From NCBI RefSeq assembly GCF_018336935.1, contig NZ_CP068771.1, positions 5,270,001-5,334,000 of the forward strand: DNA of 64,000 nucleotides, written 5' to 3'. Both the position numbers and the translations under genes were made by a program. The notes under the pieces were generated by a model that had not been told where the DNA came from, did no database searches, and saw only the letters and a list, made by a program, of their open reading frames with translations. Shown here piece by piece: positions 57,978 to 64,000 of the stretch (positions are counted from its first letter, which is position 1; every line of letters begins with the position of its first letter). Source of the DNA: Serratia plymuthica (GTDB lineage Bacteria > Pseudomonadota > Gammaproteobacteria > Enterobacterales > Enterobacteriaceae).

Positions 57978-58167
57978 GACCCTGACCCAAAATCCTGCGC
58001 CATTCAGAAACAGAATTCCGGCATTATAAATCCTCCCTTTGTCCCCATCCGTCCCGCTTCCCGTCTGCAAAAATATTCGGATCACTTTCGGTACATAAAA
58101 GAGATCCCTTACATCCCGCATCAGGAGTGGATTTCTTTAATTCTTAAAGCTCTTTCCCAAAAAATCG

Positions 58168-58196
58168 TTGACTGAGGAGAACGATAGTTCTACTTT
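58168..58196 (+). promoter_or_regulatory. tetR promoter with palindromic operator between -35 and -10
   Basis: -35 TTGACT, a 17-base spacer and -10 TACTTT (58191-58196). The spacer contains the dyad GAACGATAGTTC (58179-58190). The start codon at 58203 is six bases after the -10, so the message is probably leaderless. A second copy of the same promoter is at 59432-59460. Confidence 0.65.
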
Positions 58197-58202
58197 TAAC
58201 GG

Positions 58203-58778
58203 ATGAACAAGAAAACAACTGATACGCGGGAAAAAATCCTGAAAACGGCTGAGCACCTTATTTACCAAAACGGGATCCACGCCATGGGCATGGACCTTCT
58301 GGTCAAGACCTCGGGTGTCGCAAGGAAGAGCATTTATCGCCATTTTGCGAACAAGGAGGATGTGGCCTCGGCCGCGCTGACTGAACGCGACGAACGGTGG
58401 ATGCAATGGTTCAGAACAGAGTCTGACAAAGGTGAGACGCCTCAGGATCGCATTCTGAACATGTTCACCGTTCTGAAAAGCTGGTTCGAGTCTGAAGGCT
58501 TCCGGGGCTGCGCTTTTATCAACACCGCCGGAGAGGTTGGCGATCCTGAAGACCCTGTACGGCAGATAGCGAAGATGCATAAGCAAAAGCTGCTGGATTA
58601 CGTCCTCGAACTTTCCGTGCAACTGGGCGTTGAGCATCCGGCAGTTCTGGCCAGGCAGTTGCTGATCCTGTTGGAGGGCGCTATTACAATGTCATACGTG
58701 ATGGGCGACTGGAGCGCCGCCGACAACGCACGGGAAATCGCGAAACTCATGTTGGAACGAGGCTCATCCGAGACCTGA
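58203..58778 (+). CDS. TetR-family regulator
   Basis: 191-aa repressor. The N-terminal HTH is TREKILKTAEHLIYQNGIHAMGMDLLVKTSGVARKSIYRHFANKEDVASAAL (residues 8-59), followed by a TetR_C ligand domain with GCAFINTAGEVGDPEDPVRQIAKMHK. It probably represses itself through the dyad in its promoter and, through the copy at 59443-59454, the DUF1348 gene downstream. No Shine-Dalgarno precedes the ATG, in line with leaderless translation. The inducing ligand is unknown. Confidence 0.88.
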   Translation: MNKKTTDTREKILKTAEHLIYQNGIHAMGMDLLVKTSGVARKSIYRHFANKEDVASAALTERDERWMQWFRTESDKGETPQDRILNMFTVLKSWFESEGFRGCAFINTAGEVGDPEDPVRQIAKMHKQKLLDYVLELSVQLGVEHPAVLARQLLILLEGAITMSYVMGDWSAADNAREIAKLMLERGSSET

Positions 58779-58786
58779 GTATCGTA

Positions 58787-59431
58787 AACGATTTTAAACC
58801 TGCACCAAATTTGCCGGAGTTTTACCGACAGGCTGCACTCTGGATCAGAGTGCCTTCGGGTATGCCAGGATTCATCACGGGGATCCCGGTTTGCCTATCA
58901 GTGACAACCCTCGCCGGCTTTGACTTTCCCGTGGAATACGTAGTAACTCCAGACGGCTTAAACCCGTTTCACCAGAATAATCAGTAACCCACCTACTAGC
59001 ATAAATGCCTGCTTTGCGGCGGAGATGCGGCACCCCTGATGCTTATGGATGTCGACATAAGGTTCGGCTAGACGCTGATCTCCAAACCAGAGTAGTCCGT
59101 CAGCATCAGCAGAAAGGGCGAGTGATACGCTTAACGACTGATAACCCGCACGATGTTCCATGAACATGCAAGTACCAAAACAGGCAATGGAGGGAACCAA
59201 ATCAGGTTAGTCCGGCTGAACCAGCGCCGATCCTGCAAAGTTATCGTCGACGTTTAAATTAATCGTGCACTTCCATTCCTCGCTAACAACCGACATTTCA
59301 TTGCCTCTTCCTTCTCTCTTGATGACTTAAACAGGCGAATTTAAATAAAAATTTATAATTTTAATACAAGACATTACGTAAATAAAAAAACTGGTACTTA
59401 CTGAGCTGGGCATTCTTTTTGAAAAAAAACG
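58787..59431. other. Rearranged stretch between tetR and its decayed copy
   Basis: 58787-58826 is similar to 59648-59688, the leader just before the DUF1348 start codon (shared AACGATTT, AACCT and GTTTTACC blocks), but the DUF1348 gene itself is absent here. The remaining ~600 bases show no gene I can support. An 80-codon minus-strand frame (58958-59200) ending in a hydrophobic segment has no recognisable family, and no ribosome site was found. Confidence 0.5.
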
Positions 59432-59460
59432 TTGACCATGGAGAACGATCGTTCTACCTT
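59432..59460 (+). promoter_or_regulatory. Second copy of the tetR-type promoter/operator
   Basis: -35 TTGACC, 17-base spacer, -10 TACCTT (59455-59460). The spacer holds the perfect 12-bp palindrome GAACGATCGTTC (59443-59454). Nearly identical in layout to 58168-58196; now placed to drive the DUF1348 gene through the decayed tetR copy. Confidence 0.65.
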
Positions 59461-59466
59461 TAAACC

Positions 59467-59640
59467 ATAGACAAGGCGCCAGGCGATACCGGGAGGGAAT
59501 CATGGGATCTGCCGGACGGCTTACTTATCAGAACGGGATTCATGCCTCCGATGCGGATCTGCTGATTAAGACCTCGAAAGTGGTGAGTGCAGTTGCGAAG
59601 AGGAGAATTTGCTGGAACGGGCCTCTCACTGAGTCCTGTG
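59467..59640 (+). pseudogene. Decayed tetR copy
   Basis: Aligns with the start of the intact tetR at 58203. Its ATGAACAAG is now ATAGACAAG, so the start codon is lost. The HTH part survives as LTYQNGIHASDADLLIKTSKV (compare LIYQNGIHAMGMDLLVKTSGV), then GCGAA and GGAG blocks matching RHFANKED-coding DNA with deletions, ending at an ACTGA block. The frame from 59502 that spans it encodes no complete HTH. Confidence 0.7.
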
Positions 59641-59688
59641 TAACAAGAACGATTTCTAACCTAAACCGAAATTTACAGGGGTTTTACC

Positions 59689-60165
59689 ATGACTGATTCA
59701 CAAGTACGCCCACCGCTTCCTCCTTTCACTCTGGAAACGGCGATTGAAAAAGTGCGCCTGGCCGAAGATGGCTGGAACAGCCGTGATGCTGCAAAGGTTG
59801 CGCTGGCTTACTCACTGGATACCAAGTGGCGTAACCGTGCCGAGTTCGCCAATAACCGTGAAGAAGCTCAGGGCTTCCTGGACCGTAAGTGGAAAAAAGA
59901 GCATGAATACCGCCTGATCAAAGAGCTGTGGGCTTTCGGTGGTAACCGCATCGCCGTCCGCTACGCTTACGAATGGCACGATGACTCAGGCAACTGGTTC
60001 CGTTCTTACGGCAACGAAAACTGGGAGTTCGGGGCTGATGGCCTGATGGAGCGTCGCTTCGCATGTATTAACGACATGCCGATCAAAGAGAGCGAGCGTA
60101 AGTATTTCTGGCCGCTGGGACGTCGTCCGGATGATCACCCAAGCCTGTCAGACCTGGGTCTGTAA
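59689..60165 (+). CDS. DUF1348 family protein (NTF2-like fold)
   Basis: 158-aa protein with the DUF1348 signature: [107 protein letters not shown] and the [32 protein letters not shown] end. The fold is NTF2/SnoaL-like; its cellular role is not established. ACAGGGG precedes the ATG. Probably expressed from the palindrome-bearing promoter at 59432 under the TetR protein. Confidence 0.9.
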   Translation: MTDSQVRPPLPPFTLETAIEKVRLAEDGWNSRDAAKVALAYSLDTKWRNRAEFANNREEAQGFLDRKWKKEHEYRLIKELWAFGGNRIAVRYAYEWHDDSGNWFRSYGNENWEFGADGLMERRFACINDMPIKESERKYFWPLGRRPDDHPSLSDLGL

Positions 60166-60328
60166 GCCAGTCGATTGTCCCGCGTGAGGCCCACGGCTGC
60201 TGTCCCGGCCGGGGCTTTTCTCAACCAGTCGATGTAAAAAAAGCGAGCTGGCTGAGGCGGGGACAATCTTCTTTTTTGAGAGTGCGCAGCCTAACCCGGC
60301 GAATTACGTGAGTATTCCGCTCAATTCA

Positions 60329-60345
60329 ATAGTGCACTATATAAT
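60329..60345 (+). promoter_or_regulatory. Esterase promoter with 12-bp palindrome
   Basis: Perfect palindrome ATAGTGCACTAT (60329-60340) abuts a consensus -10 TATAAT (60340-60345). A related half, AATAGTGTTCAATA, follows. Transcription from this -10 would start near 60352, leaving only about 8-20 bases before the candidate start codons. The operator reading is inference. Confidence 0.5.
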
Positions 60346-60371
60346 AGTGTTCAATATTAATGGGTCGTATT

Positions 60372-61379
60372 ATGAATATGAAATCTGTATTACTGACGGC
60401 CGCCATGGCGGCCGTTTCAACTAACAGCTTTGCCGATGCACCTCATCCAGAACGTCACGTTCAGGAGTTCCTAAAGGCGCTGAACGGCGGCGGTGGCAAG
60501 CCCATTGAGCAGCTGTCTCCTCAGGATGCACGCCAGGTACTGATCGACGCTCAGAAAGGTGCGAAGCTGCCTGCGGCTGACGTCACTGAAAAAACGATCA
60601 GCGTTGATGGTGGCACCATCAAACTTAACATCGTGAAACCCCATAATGCCCAGGGAACCCTGCCGGTATTCATGTTCTTCCACGGTGGCGGCTGGATCCT
60701 GGGTGATTTCGCCACGCACGAACGTCTCGTTCGTGACCTCGTGACCGGGTCCGGTGCAGCGGCCGTCTTTGTCAACTATACACCGTCGCCAGAAGTGCAT
60801 TTCCCTGTTGCAATTAATCAGGCTTATGCGGCAACACGCTGGGTTGCTGAACACGGCAGCGAAATCGGCGTTGACGGCAAGCGCCTGGCTCTGGTGGGTA
60901 ACAGCGTCGGCGGAAACATGGTTGCGGCCGTTGCGCTTCAGGCTAAGCAACATAAAGCGCCCGCAATCCGTTATGAGGTCATGCTATGGCCAGTAACAGA
61001 TGCGCATTTCAACACCGGTTCATATAACCAGTACGAGAACGGGTATTTCCTGTCACGTAACATGATGAAGTGGTTCTGGGATGCTTACGCCACTAAGGAA
61101 AGCGATCGTAGCAACGTCCTGGCCTCGCCGCTGCGTGCTACGCCTGAGCAGCTGAAGGGCCTGCCGCCAACACTGATCCAGACTGCCGAACTTGATGTGC
61201 TGCGCGACGAAGGCGAGGCCTATGGTCGCAAGCTTGACGCTGCCGGCGTTGACGTGACGGTTACTCGTTACAACGGCCTGATCCATGATTATGGTCTGCT
61301 GAACGCGCTGAGCGACGTCCCTGCCGTGCGGACTGCACTCGGCCAGGCCGCTTATGAACTGAAAGAACACCTGAAGTAA
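60372..61379 (+). CDS. Exported alpha/beta-hydrolase (HSL-type acetyl esterase)
   Basis: About 335-aa esterase. The signal peptide MNMKSVLLTAAMAAVSTNSFA precedes the hydrolase fold with the HSL oxyanion motif FFHGGGWILGDF, nucleophile GNSVGGN, acid residue in ELDVLRDEGEAYG and His in NGLIHDYGL. It belongs to the hormone-sensitive-lipase/Aes-like family, acting on short acyl esters, probably periplasmic. Starts at 60360, 60372 and 60378 are all possible and none has a Shine-Dalgarno; I chose 60372 as the signal-peptide start. It follows DUF1348 on the same strand. Confidence 0.85.
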   Translation: MNMKSVLLTAAMAAVSTNSFADAPHPERHVQEFLKALNGGGGKPIEQLSPQDARQVLIDAQKGAKLPAADVTEKTISVDGGTIKLNIVKPHNAQGTLPVFMFFHGGGWILGDFATHERLVRDLVTGSGAAAVFVNYTPSPEVHFPVAINQAYAATRWVAEHGSEIGVDGKRLALVGNSVGGNMVAAVALQAKQHKAPAIRYEVMLWPVTDAHFNTGSYNQYENGYFLSRNMMKWFWDAYATKESDRSNVLASPLRATPEQLKGLPPTLIQTAELDVLRDEGEAYGRKLDAAGVDVTVTRYNGLIHDYGLLNALSDVPAVRTALGQAAYELKEHLK

Positions 61380-61460
61380 CTGCCTGGCGGCTGGCTTTTG
61401 GCCGTCGTCCGGACCGGAGTGCGAGTTCCCCGGAACCGGGCCATTTAGCGCTTCCAACTT

Positions 61461-61506
61461 CCCCCCATCATGCATACGACCTTCGCTTGATCGGGGGCTT
61501 TTTTTA
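61461..61506 (+). terminator. Probable terminator after the esterase gene
   Basis: CCCCCATCA pairs imperfectly with TGATCGGGGG across a long loop and is followed by a run of eight T (after GGGGGC). About 85 bases after the stop. Confidence 0.5.
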
Positions 61507-61821
61507 TCTGTATTTGCTCAGACCATAATGCTGTCCGTTACTGTCAGGAAAGTCATACCCCTGACTGACGGCAGCGATATTCGAGTTTGTCGAGAAAGGT
61601 GCATAAAACACGGTTCATTTCAGTGTAATCATTGCCTCGCAATGCGTCCGCTGACTGAGTCTGGCGGGACCGGTAGAAAATAACGTTTCGATACTGTCGG
61701 ACACGCCCGGACTTCAGCGGCGGCACGGATGATTTTGAAGGGATGCGCGACGTAAAAGGCGCGGACGCATAAAGCACGTTAACCCGGTCGCCGTCGGGCG
61801 CCGGGGTTATTCGCTGCGGGG
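61507..61821. other. Gene-free stretch downstream of cynS
   Basis: No supported gene; the 74-codon minus-strand frame at 61553-61777 has no recognisable family. A GC-rich dyad at 61780-61810 (AACCCGGTCGCC with GGCGCCGGGGTT arms) sits 12 bases after the cynS stop and may end its transcript, although it lacks a T-run. Confidence 0.4.
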
Positions 61822-62292
61822 TCAGAACGGTTTAGTCGGCAGATACTTACCATCAAGGGTAATCACGGCGCGATGGCCACCGTCCGGATCTTCGACTTTT
61901 TTGATGTCCAGTTTAAAGTTGATGGCACTGATAATGCCGTCGCCGAACTTCTCATGAACCAGCGCTTTAAGGGTGGGGCCGTAAACTGACATCATCTCGT
62001 AAAAGCGATAAATGGTAGGGTCGGTCGGTATGCCGTCCGCAAAGCTTCCGCGAACCGGAATCGACTGCAGCAAAGTGACCTCATCAGCATTGAGGTCGAG
62101 CTTTTTACCCACCACTTCAGCGGCATCGGCGGGCAGCGGGTGCTGACCCAGCAGGGCTGCGGTTACGAATGCTTCGGATAAGCCGGTGCCGTCAACGATT
62201 TCGGCGAAGGAAAGGTTCTTACGGGCCTTTGCCAGGATAATGGTTTCGGTGAGTACCTGGCGTGCAGTCTGAGTTACTTGAGTCTGGATCAT
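61822..62292 (-). CDS. cynS: Cyanate hydratase (cyanase)
   Basis: 156-aa decameric enzyme converting cyanate plus bicarbonate to ammonia and CO2. All three catalytic residues are at their E. coli numbers: Arg96 and Glu99 ([11 protein letters not shown]) and Ser122 ([13 protein letters not shown]). I chose the ATG at 62292, giving the standard length; the frame continues upstream into cynT. It lies 28 bases downstream of cynT on the same strand. The E. coli third gene, cynX, is absent. Confidence 0.97.
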   Translation of the reverse strand: MIQTQVTQTARQVLTETIILAKARKNLSFAEIVDGTGLSEAFVTAALLGQHPLPADAAEVVGKKLDLNADEVTLLQSIPVRGSFADGIPTDPTIYRFYEMMSVYGPTLKALVHEKFGDGIISAINFKLDIKKVEDPDGGHRAVITLDGKYLPTKPF

Positions 62293-62320
62293 GATCTTTA
62301 CTCCTAAATAGATTCGGGTT

Positions 62321-62980
62321 TCAGGCAACATGCCTGGTCTGGGATGAAACGGCCTGAACGCCGGGGTTTTCTGCAAGGGACACAAATGAACCGGTGCTGC
62401 CATCAAAGGCGTCGATACGACCACTCTCAATGTCATAGATCCAGCCATGCAGAGTCACTCGCCCTTCTTCAAGAGCCAGACGAACGGAAGGGTGAGTCTG
62501 AATATTAGCCAACTGAGCGATGACGTTTTCACGTACCATGGCCGTGACTTTGGCCGGTTGGTCCACATGATGGCGGGCCTCGTTCACCACCCGGGCCGAG
62601 TCGGCGTAACGTAACCAGCTGGACACTGCAGGCATATGATCAAGACACTTACAGGTAGCAATAGCTGTCATTGCGCCGCAGTCGGAGTGCCCGCAGATCA
62701 CGATGTCATTCACCTTGAGCGCGGCCACTGCATATTCAACAGAAGCCGAAACACCACCCGGCTCAGGGCCATATGACGGCACAATGTTGCCGGCGTTGCG
62801 GATCACGAACAAATCGCCCGGTTCACGCTGGGTGATCAGTTCAGGCACCAGCCGGCTGTCAGAGCAGGAGATGAACAGTGCTCTCGGGCTCTGCTGGTTA
62901 GCTAAATTTTTGAAAAGATTGACCCGCTCGGGAAAGGCGTTTTTCTGGAACTTCAGAAAACCTTCAATAATCTCTTTCAT
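62321..62980 (-). CDS. cynT: Beta-type carbonic anhydrase of the cyanate operon
   Basis: 219-aa beta carbonic anhydrase that rehydrates the CO2 released by cyanase and so maintains bicarbonate for the reaction. Zinc and active-site residues are Cys39, Asp41 and Arg43 (CSDSR), His98 and Cys101 (CGHSDCGAM). First gene of the cyn operon and divergent from cynR, as in E. coli. Confidence 0.96.
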   Translation of the reverse strand: MKEIIEGFLKFQKNAFPERVNLFKNLANQQSPRALFISCSDSRLVPELITQREPGDLFVIRNAGNIVPSYGPEPGGVSASVEYAVAALKVNDIVICGHSDCGAMTAIATCKCLDHMPAVSSWLRYADSARVVNEARHHVDQPAKVTAMVRENVIAQLANIQTHPSVRLALEEGRVTLHGWIYDIESGRIDAFDGSTGSFVSLAENPGVQAVSSQTRHVA

Positions 62981-63089
62981 GGTTGCTATCTCAGTATCGT
63001 TTGTGTGTAGCTGAGAGTAAGCGGCCTATAGCATAAGGTAAAAGTCTCATTTATTATGCGACTAATCAGATAATCTAATGGGGCAAGCT

Positions 63090-63977
63090 ATGCTCGCCAG
63101 GCACATTCGGTATTTTCAGGCGGTTGCGGAACATCTCAGCTTCACAAAAGCTGCGGCGGCCCTCCACGTATCCCAGCCGGCCCTCTCGCAGTTGGTAAAG
63201 CAACTGGAAGAAGAACTTGGCGCCCGGTTGTTTGACCGGACAGGACGGACTACGCGCCTGACTGATGTCGGAGATGCTTATCTTCAGTATGTGTGCCGTG
63301 CTGCTCAGGAATTACAGGAAGCTACGCGCGCCATTCATGACGTGAGCGATCTGAGCCGAGGGTCACTGCGCTTAGCCGTGACGCCGACCTTTACCACTTA
63401 TCTTGTCGGGCCGCTGGTCAGGGCGTTTCACTCCCGGTATCCGGAAATTACCCTCAACGTGCGTGAAATCTCACAGGAAAGCATTGAGGAGCAGCTCCTG
63501 GCGGGAGAGCTGGATATGGGGATCGCCTTCGGGAAAGTGAGCAGTCCGGACATTGATGTGATCCCGTTACTGGATGAGACTCTCGCACTGGTAGTCAGCA
63601 CCGGGCATCCACTGGCTAATGAGAAATCCGTCGGTTTACAGACCCTGAACGCCGAGTCGCTCGTTCTGCTCAGTAAGGAATTCGCGACCCGAGAGCAGAT
63701 TGACGGCTATTGCCGTCAACACGGCATTCACCCCAAGGTGCTGATGGAAGCAAATGCTCTAGGTGCGGTAATTGAAATTGTGCGCAGCACATCACTCTCA
63801 ACGCTATTGCCCGAAAAGACAGCCCTTGCCCGGGACAACCTGGTGGCGATCGCGCTCGAACCCGAGCGCCTGACGCGCACAGCAGTTCTTATGCGCCGCA
63901 GGGATGCCTATCAAAGCTTTGCAGCCCGGGTTTTTACCGAGCTGGCTGCAGAAGTTTCTAAGCAACTCAACGCTTGA
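63090..63977 (+). CDS. cynR: LysR-family cyanate-responsive activator CynR
   Basis: 295-aa LysR protein closely matching what I recall of E. coli Cyn[72 protein letters not shown] and [11 protein letters not shown]. The ATG at 63090 has GGGG about ten bases before it and aligns with the E. coli start; the ATG at 63078 does not. It is divergent from cynT with 109 bases between, where cyanate-bound CynR should act. Confidence 0.95.
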   Translation: MLARHIRYFQAVAEHLSFTKAAAALHVSQPALSQLVKQLEEELGARLFDRTGRTTRLTDVGDAYLQYVCRAAQELQEATRAIHDVSDLSRGSLRLAVTPTFTTYLVGPLVRAFHSRYPEITLNVREISQESIEEQLLAGELDMGIAFGKVSSPDIDVIPLLDETLALVVSTGHPLANEKSVGLQTLNAESLVLLSKEFATREQIDGYCRQHGIHPKVLMEANALGAVIEIVRSTSLSTLLPEKTALARDNLVAIALEPERLTRTAVLMRRRDAYQSFAARVFTELAAEVSKQLNA

Positions 63978-64000
63978 CCATCTTCTGCGCGGATACAGGG

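Noticed and set aside
58958..59200. 80-codon minus-strand frame with a C-terminal hydrophobic segment
   Set aside because: Sits in rearranged DNA, has no known family and no ribosome site; could be a fragment but not callable.
61553..61777. 74-codon minus-strand frame between the esterase gene and cynS
   Set aside because: No recognisable family or start signal; not supportable as a gene.
36797..62980. A metabolic link between the nitrile pathway and the cyanate operon
   Set aside because: Nitrile hydratase plus amidase release ammonia and acid, not cyanate or cyanide; no shared operator motif was seen. Proximity alone does not support a link.

Overview
The window reads as the chromosome of a Serratia-like enterobacterium (Yersiniaceae). 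This is inferred from the protein families (AcoK-type regulator with an acoABCL operon, SotB, YagU, KatG, cynRTS), from the enterobacterial tRNA-Asn and from the palindromic interspersed repeats. No species call can be made without a database search. Most of the window is fairly GC-rich. Two AT-rich tracts, about 17.1-18.8 kb and 31.1-35.4 kb, look acquired.

Layout, first half. 0-4.2 kb: two-gene RND efflux system. 4.4-5.8 kb: carboxymuconolactone-decarboxylase-like gene divergent from a LysR gene. 6.4 kb: tRNA-Asn on the minus strand with its terminator. 6.6-12.2 kb: complete branched-chain-amino-acid-type ABC transporter (livJHMGF order), preceded by an NtrC-like site and a near-consensus sigma54 promoter; related palindromic repeats lie on both sides of livJ. 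12.2-17.0 kb: Asp/Asn beta-hydroxylase-like gene, sotB, and an MFS exporter divergent from a LysR gene. 17.2-18.8 kb: AT-rich islet with two small genes and a frameshifted remnant. 18.8-22.0 kb: katG and yagU. 22.1-30.9 kb: acetoin catabolism (acoK, acoABCL) plus an acetoin reductase.

Layout, second half. 31.1-35.4 kb: AT-rich tract with an MFS pump divergent from an XRE/MmyB regulator, a truncated alpha/beta hydrolase, and a SRPBCC/LolA-like pair. 35.5-43.8 kb: aldoxime-nitrile pathway (AraC regulator, aldoxime dehydratase, outer-membrane channel, amidase, cobalt-type nitrile hydratase alpha/beta plus accessory protein, CbtAB cobalt transporter, degenerate histidine-phosphatase-fold protein). 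It encodes R-CH=NOH -> R-CN -> R-CONH2 -> R-COOH together with uptake of the metal. A ~36-bp motif is repeated upstream of both oxd and the amidase gene. 43.9-57.9 kb: two opposed transcription units around a LysR gene, combining an OprD-type porin, a NitT/TauT-type ABC system with two paralogous binding proteins, two amidohydrolase-fold deaminases, a creatininase-family enzyme, a Rid protein, a flavin oxidase, a PDR-type reductase and a 2OG-Fe(II)-type oxygenase. I read this as an undescribed route for an N-rich heterocycle, substrate unknown. 57.9-60.2 kb: rearranged stretch with a possible IS end and a partly duplicated, reciprocally decayed tetR/DUF1348 module. 60.4-64.0 kb: exported esterase and the cyanate operon (cynS, cynT, divergent cynR).

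Several parts concern nitrogen supply (amino-acid uptake under probable NtrC/sigma54 control, nitriles and amides to ammonia, deaminases, cyanate), but no shared control is visible beyond the individual local regulators.
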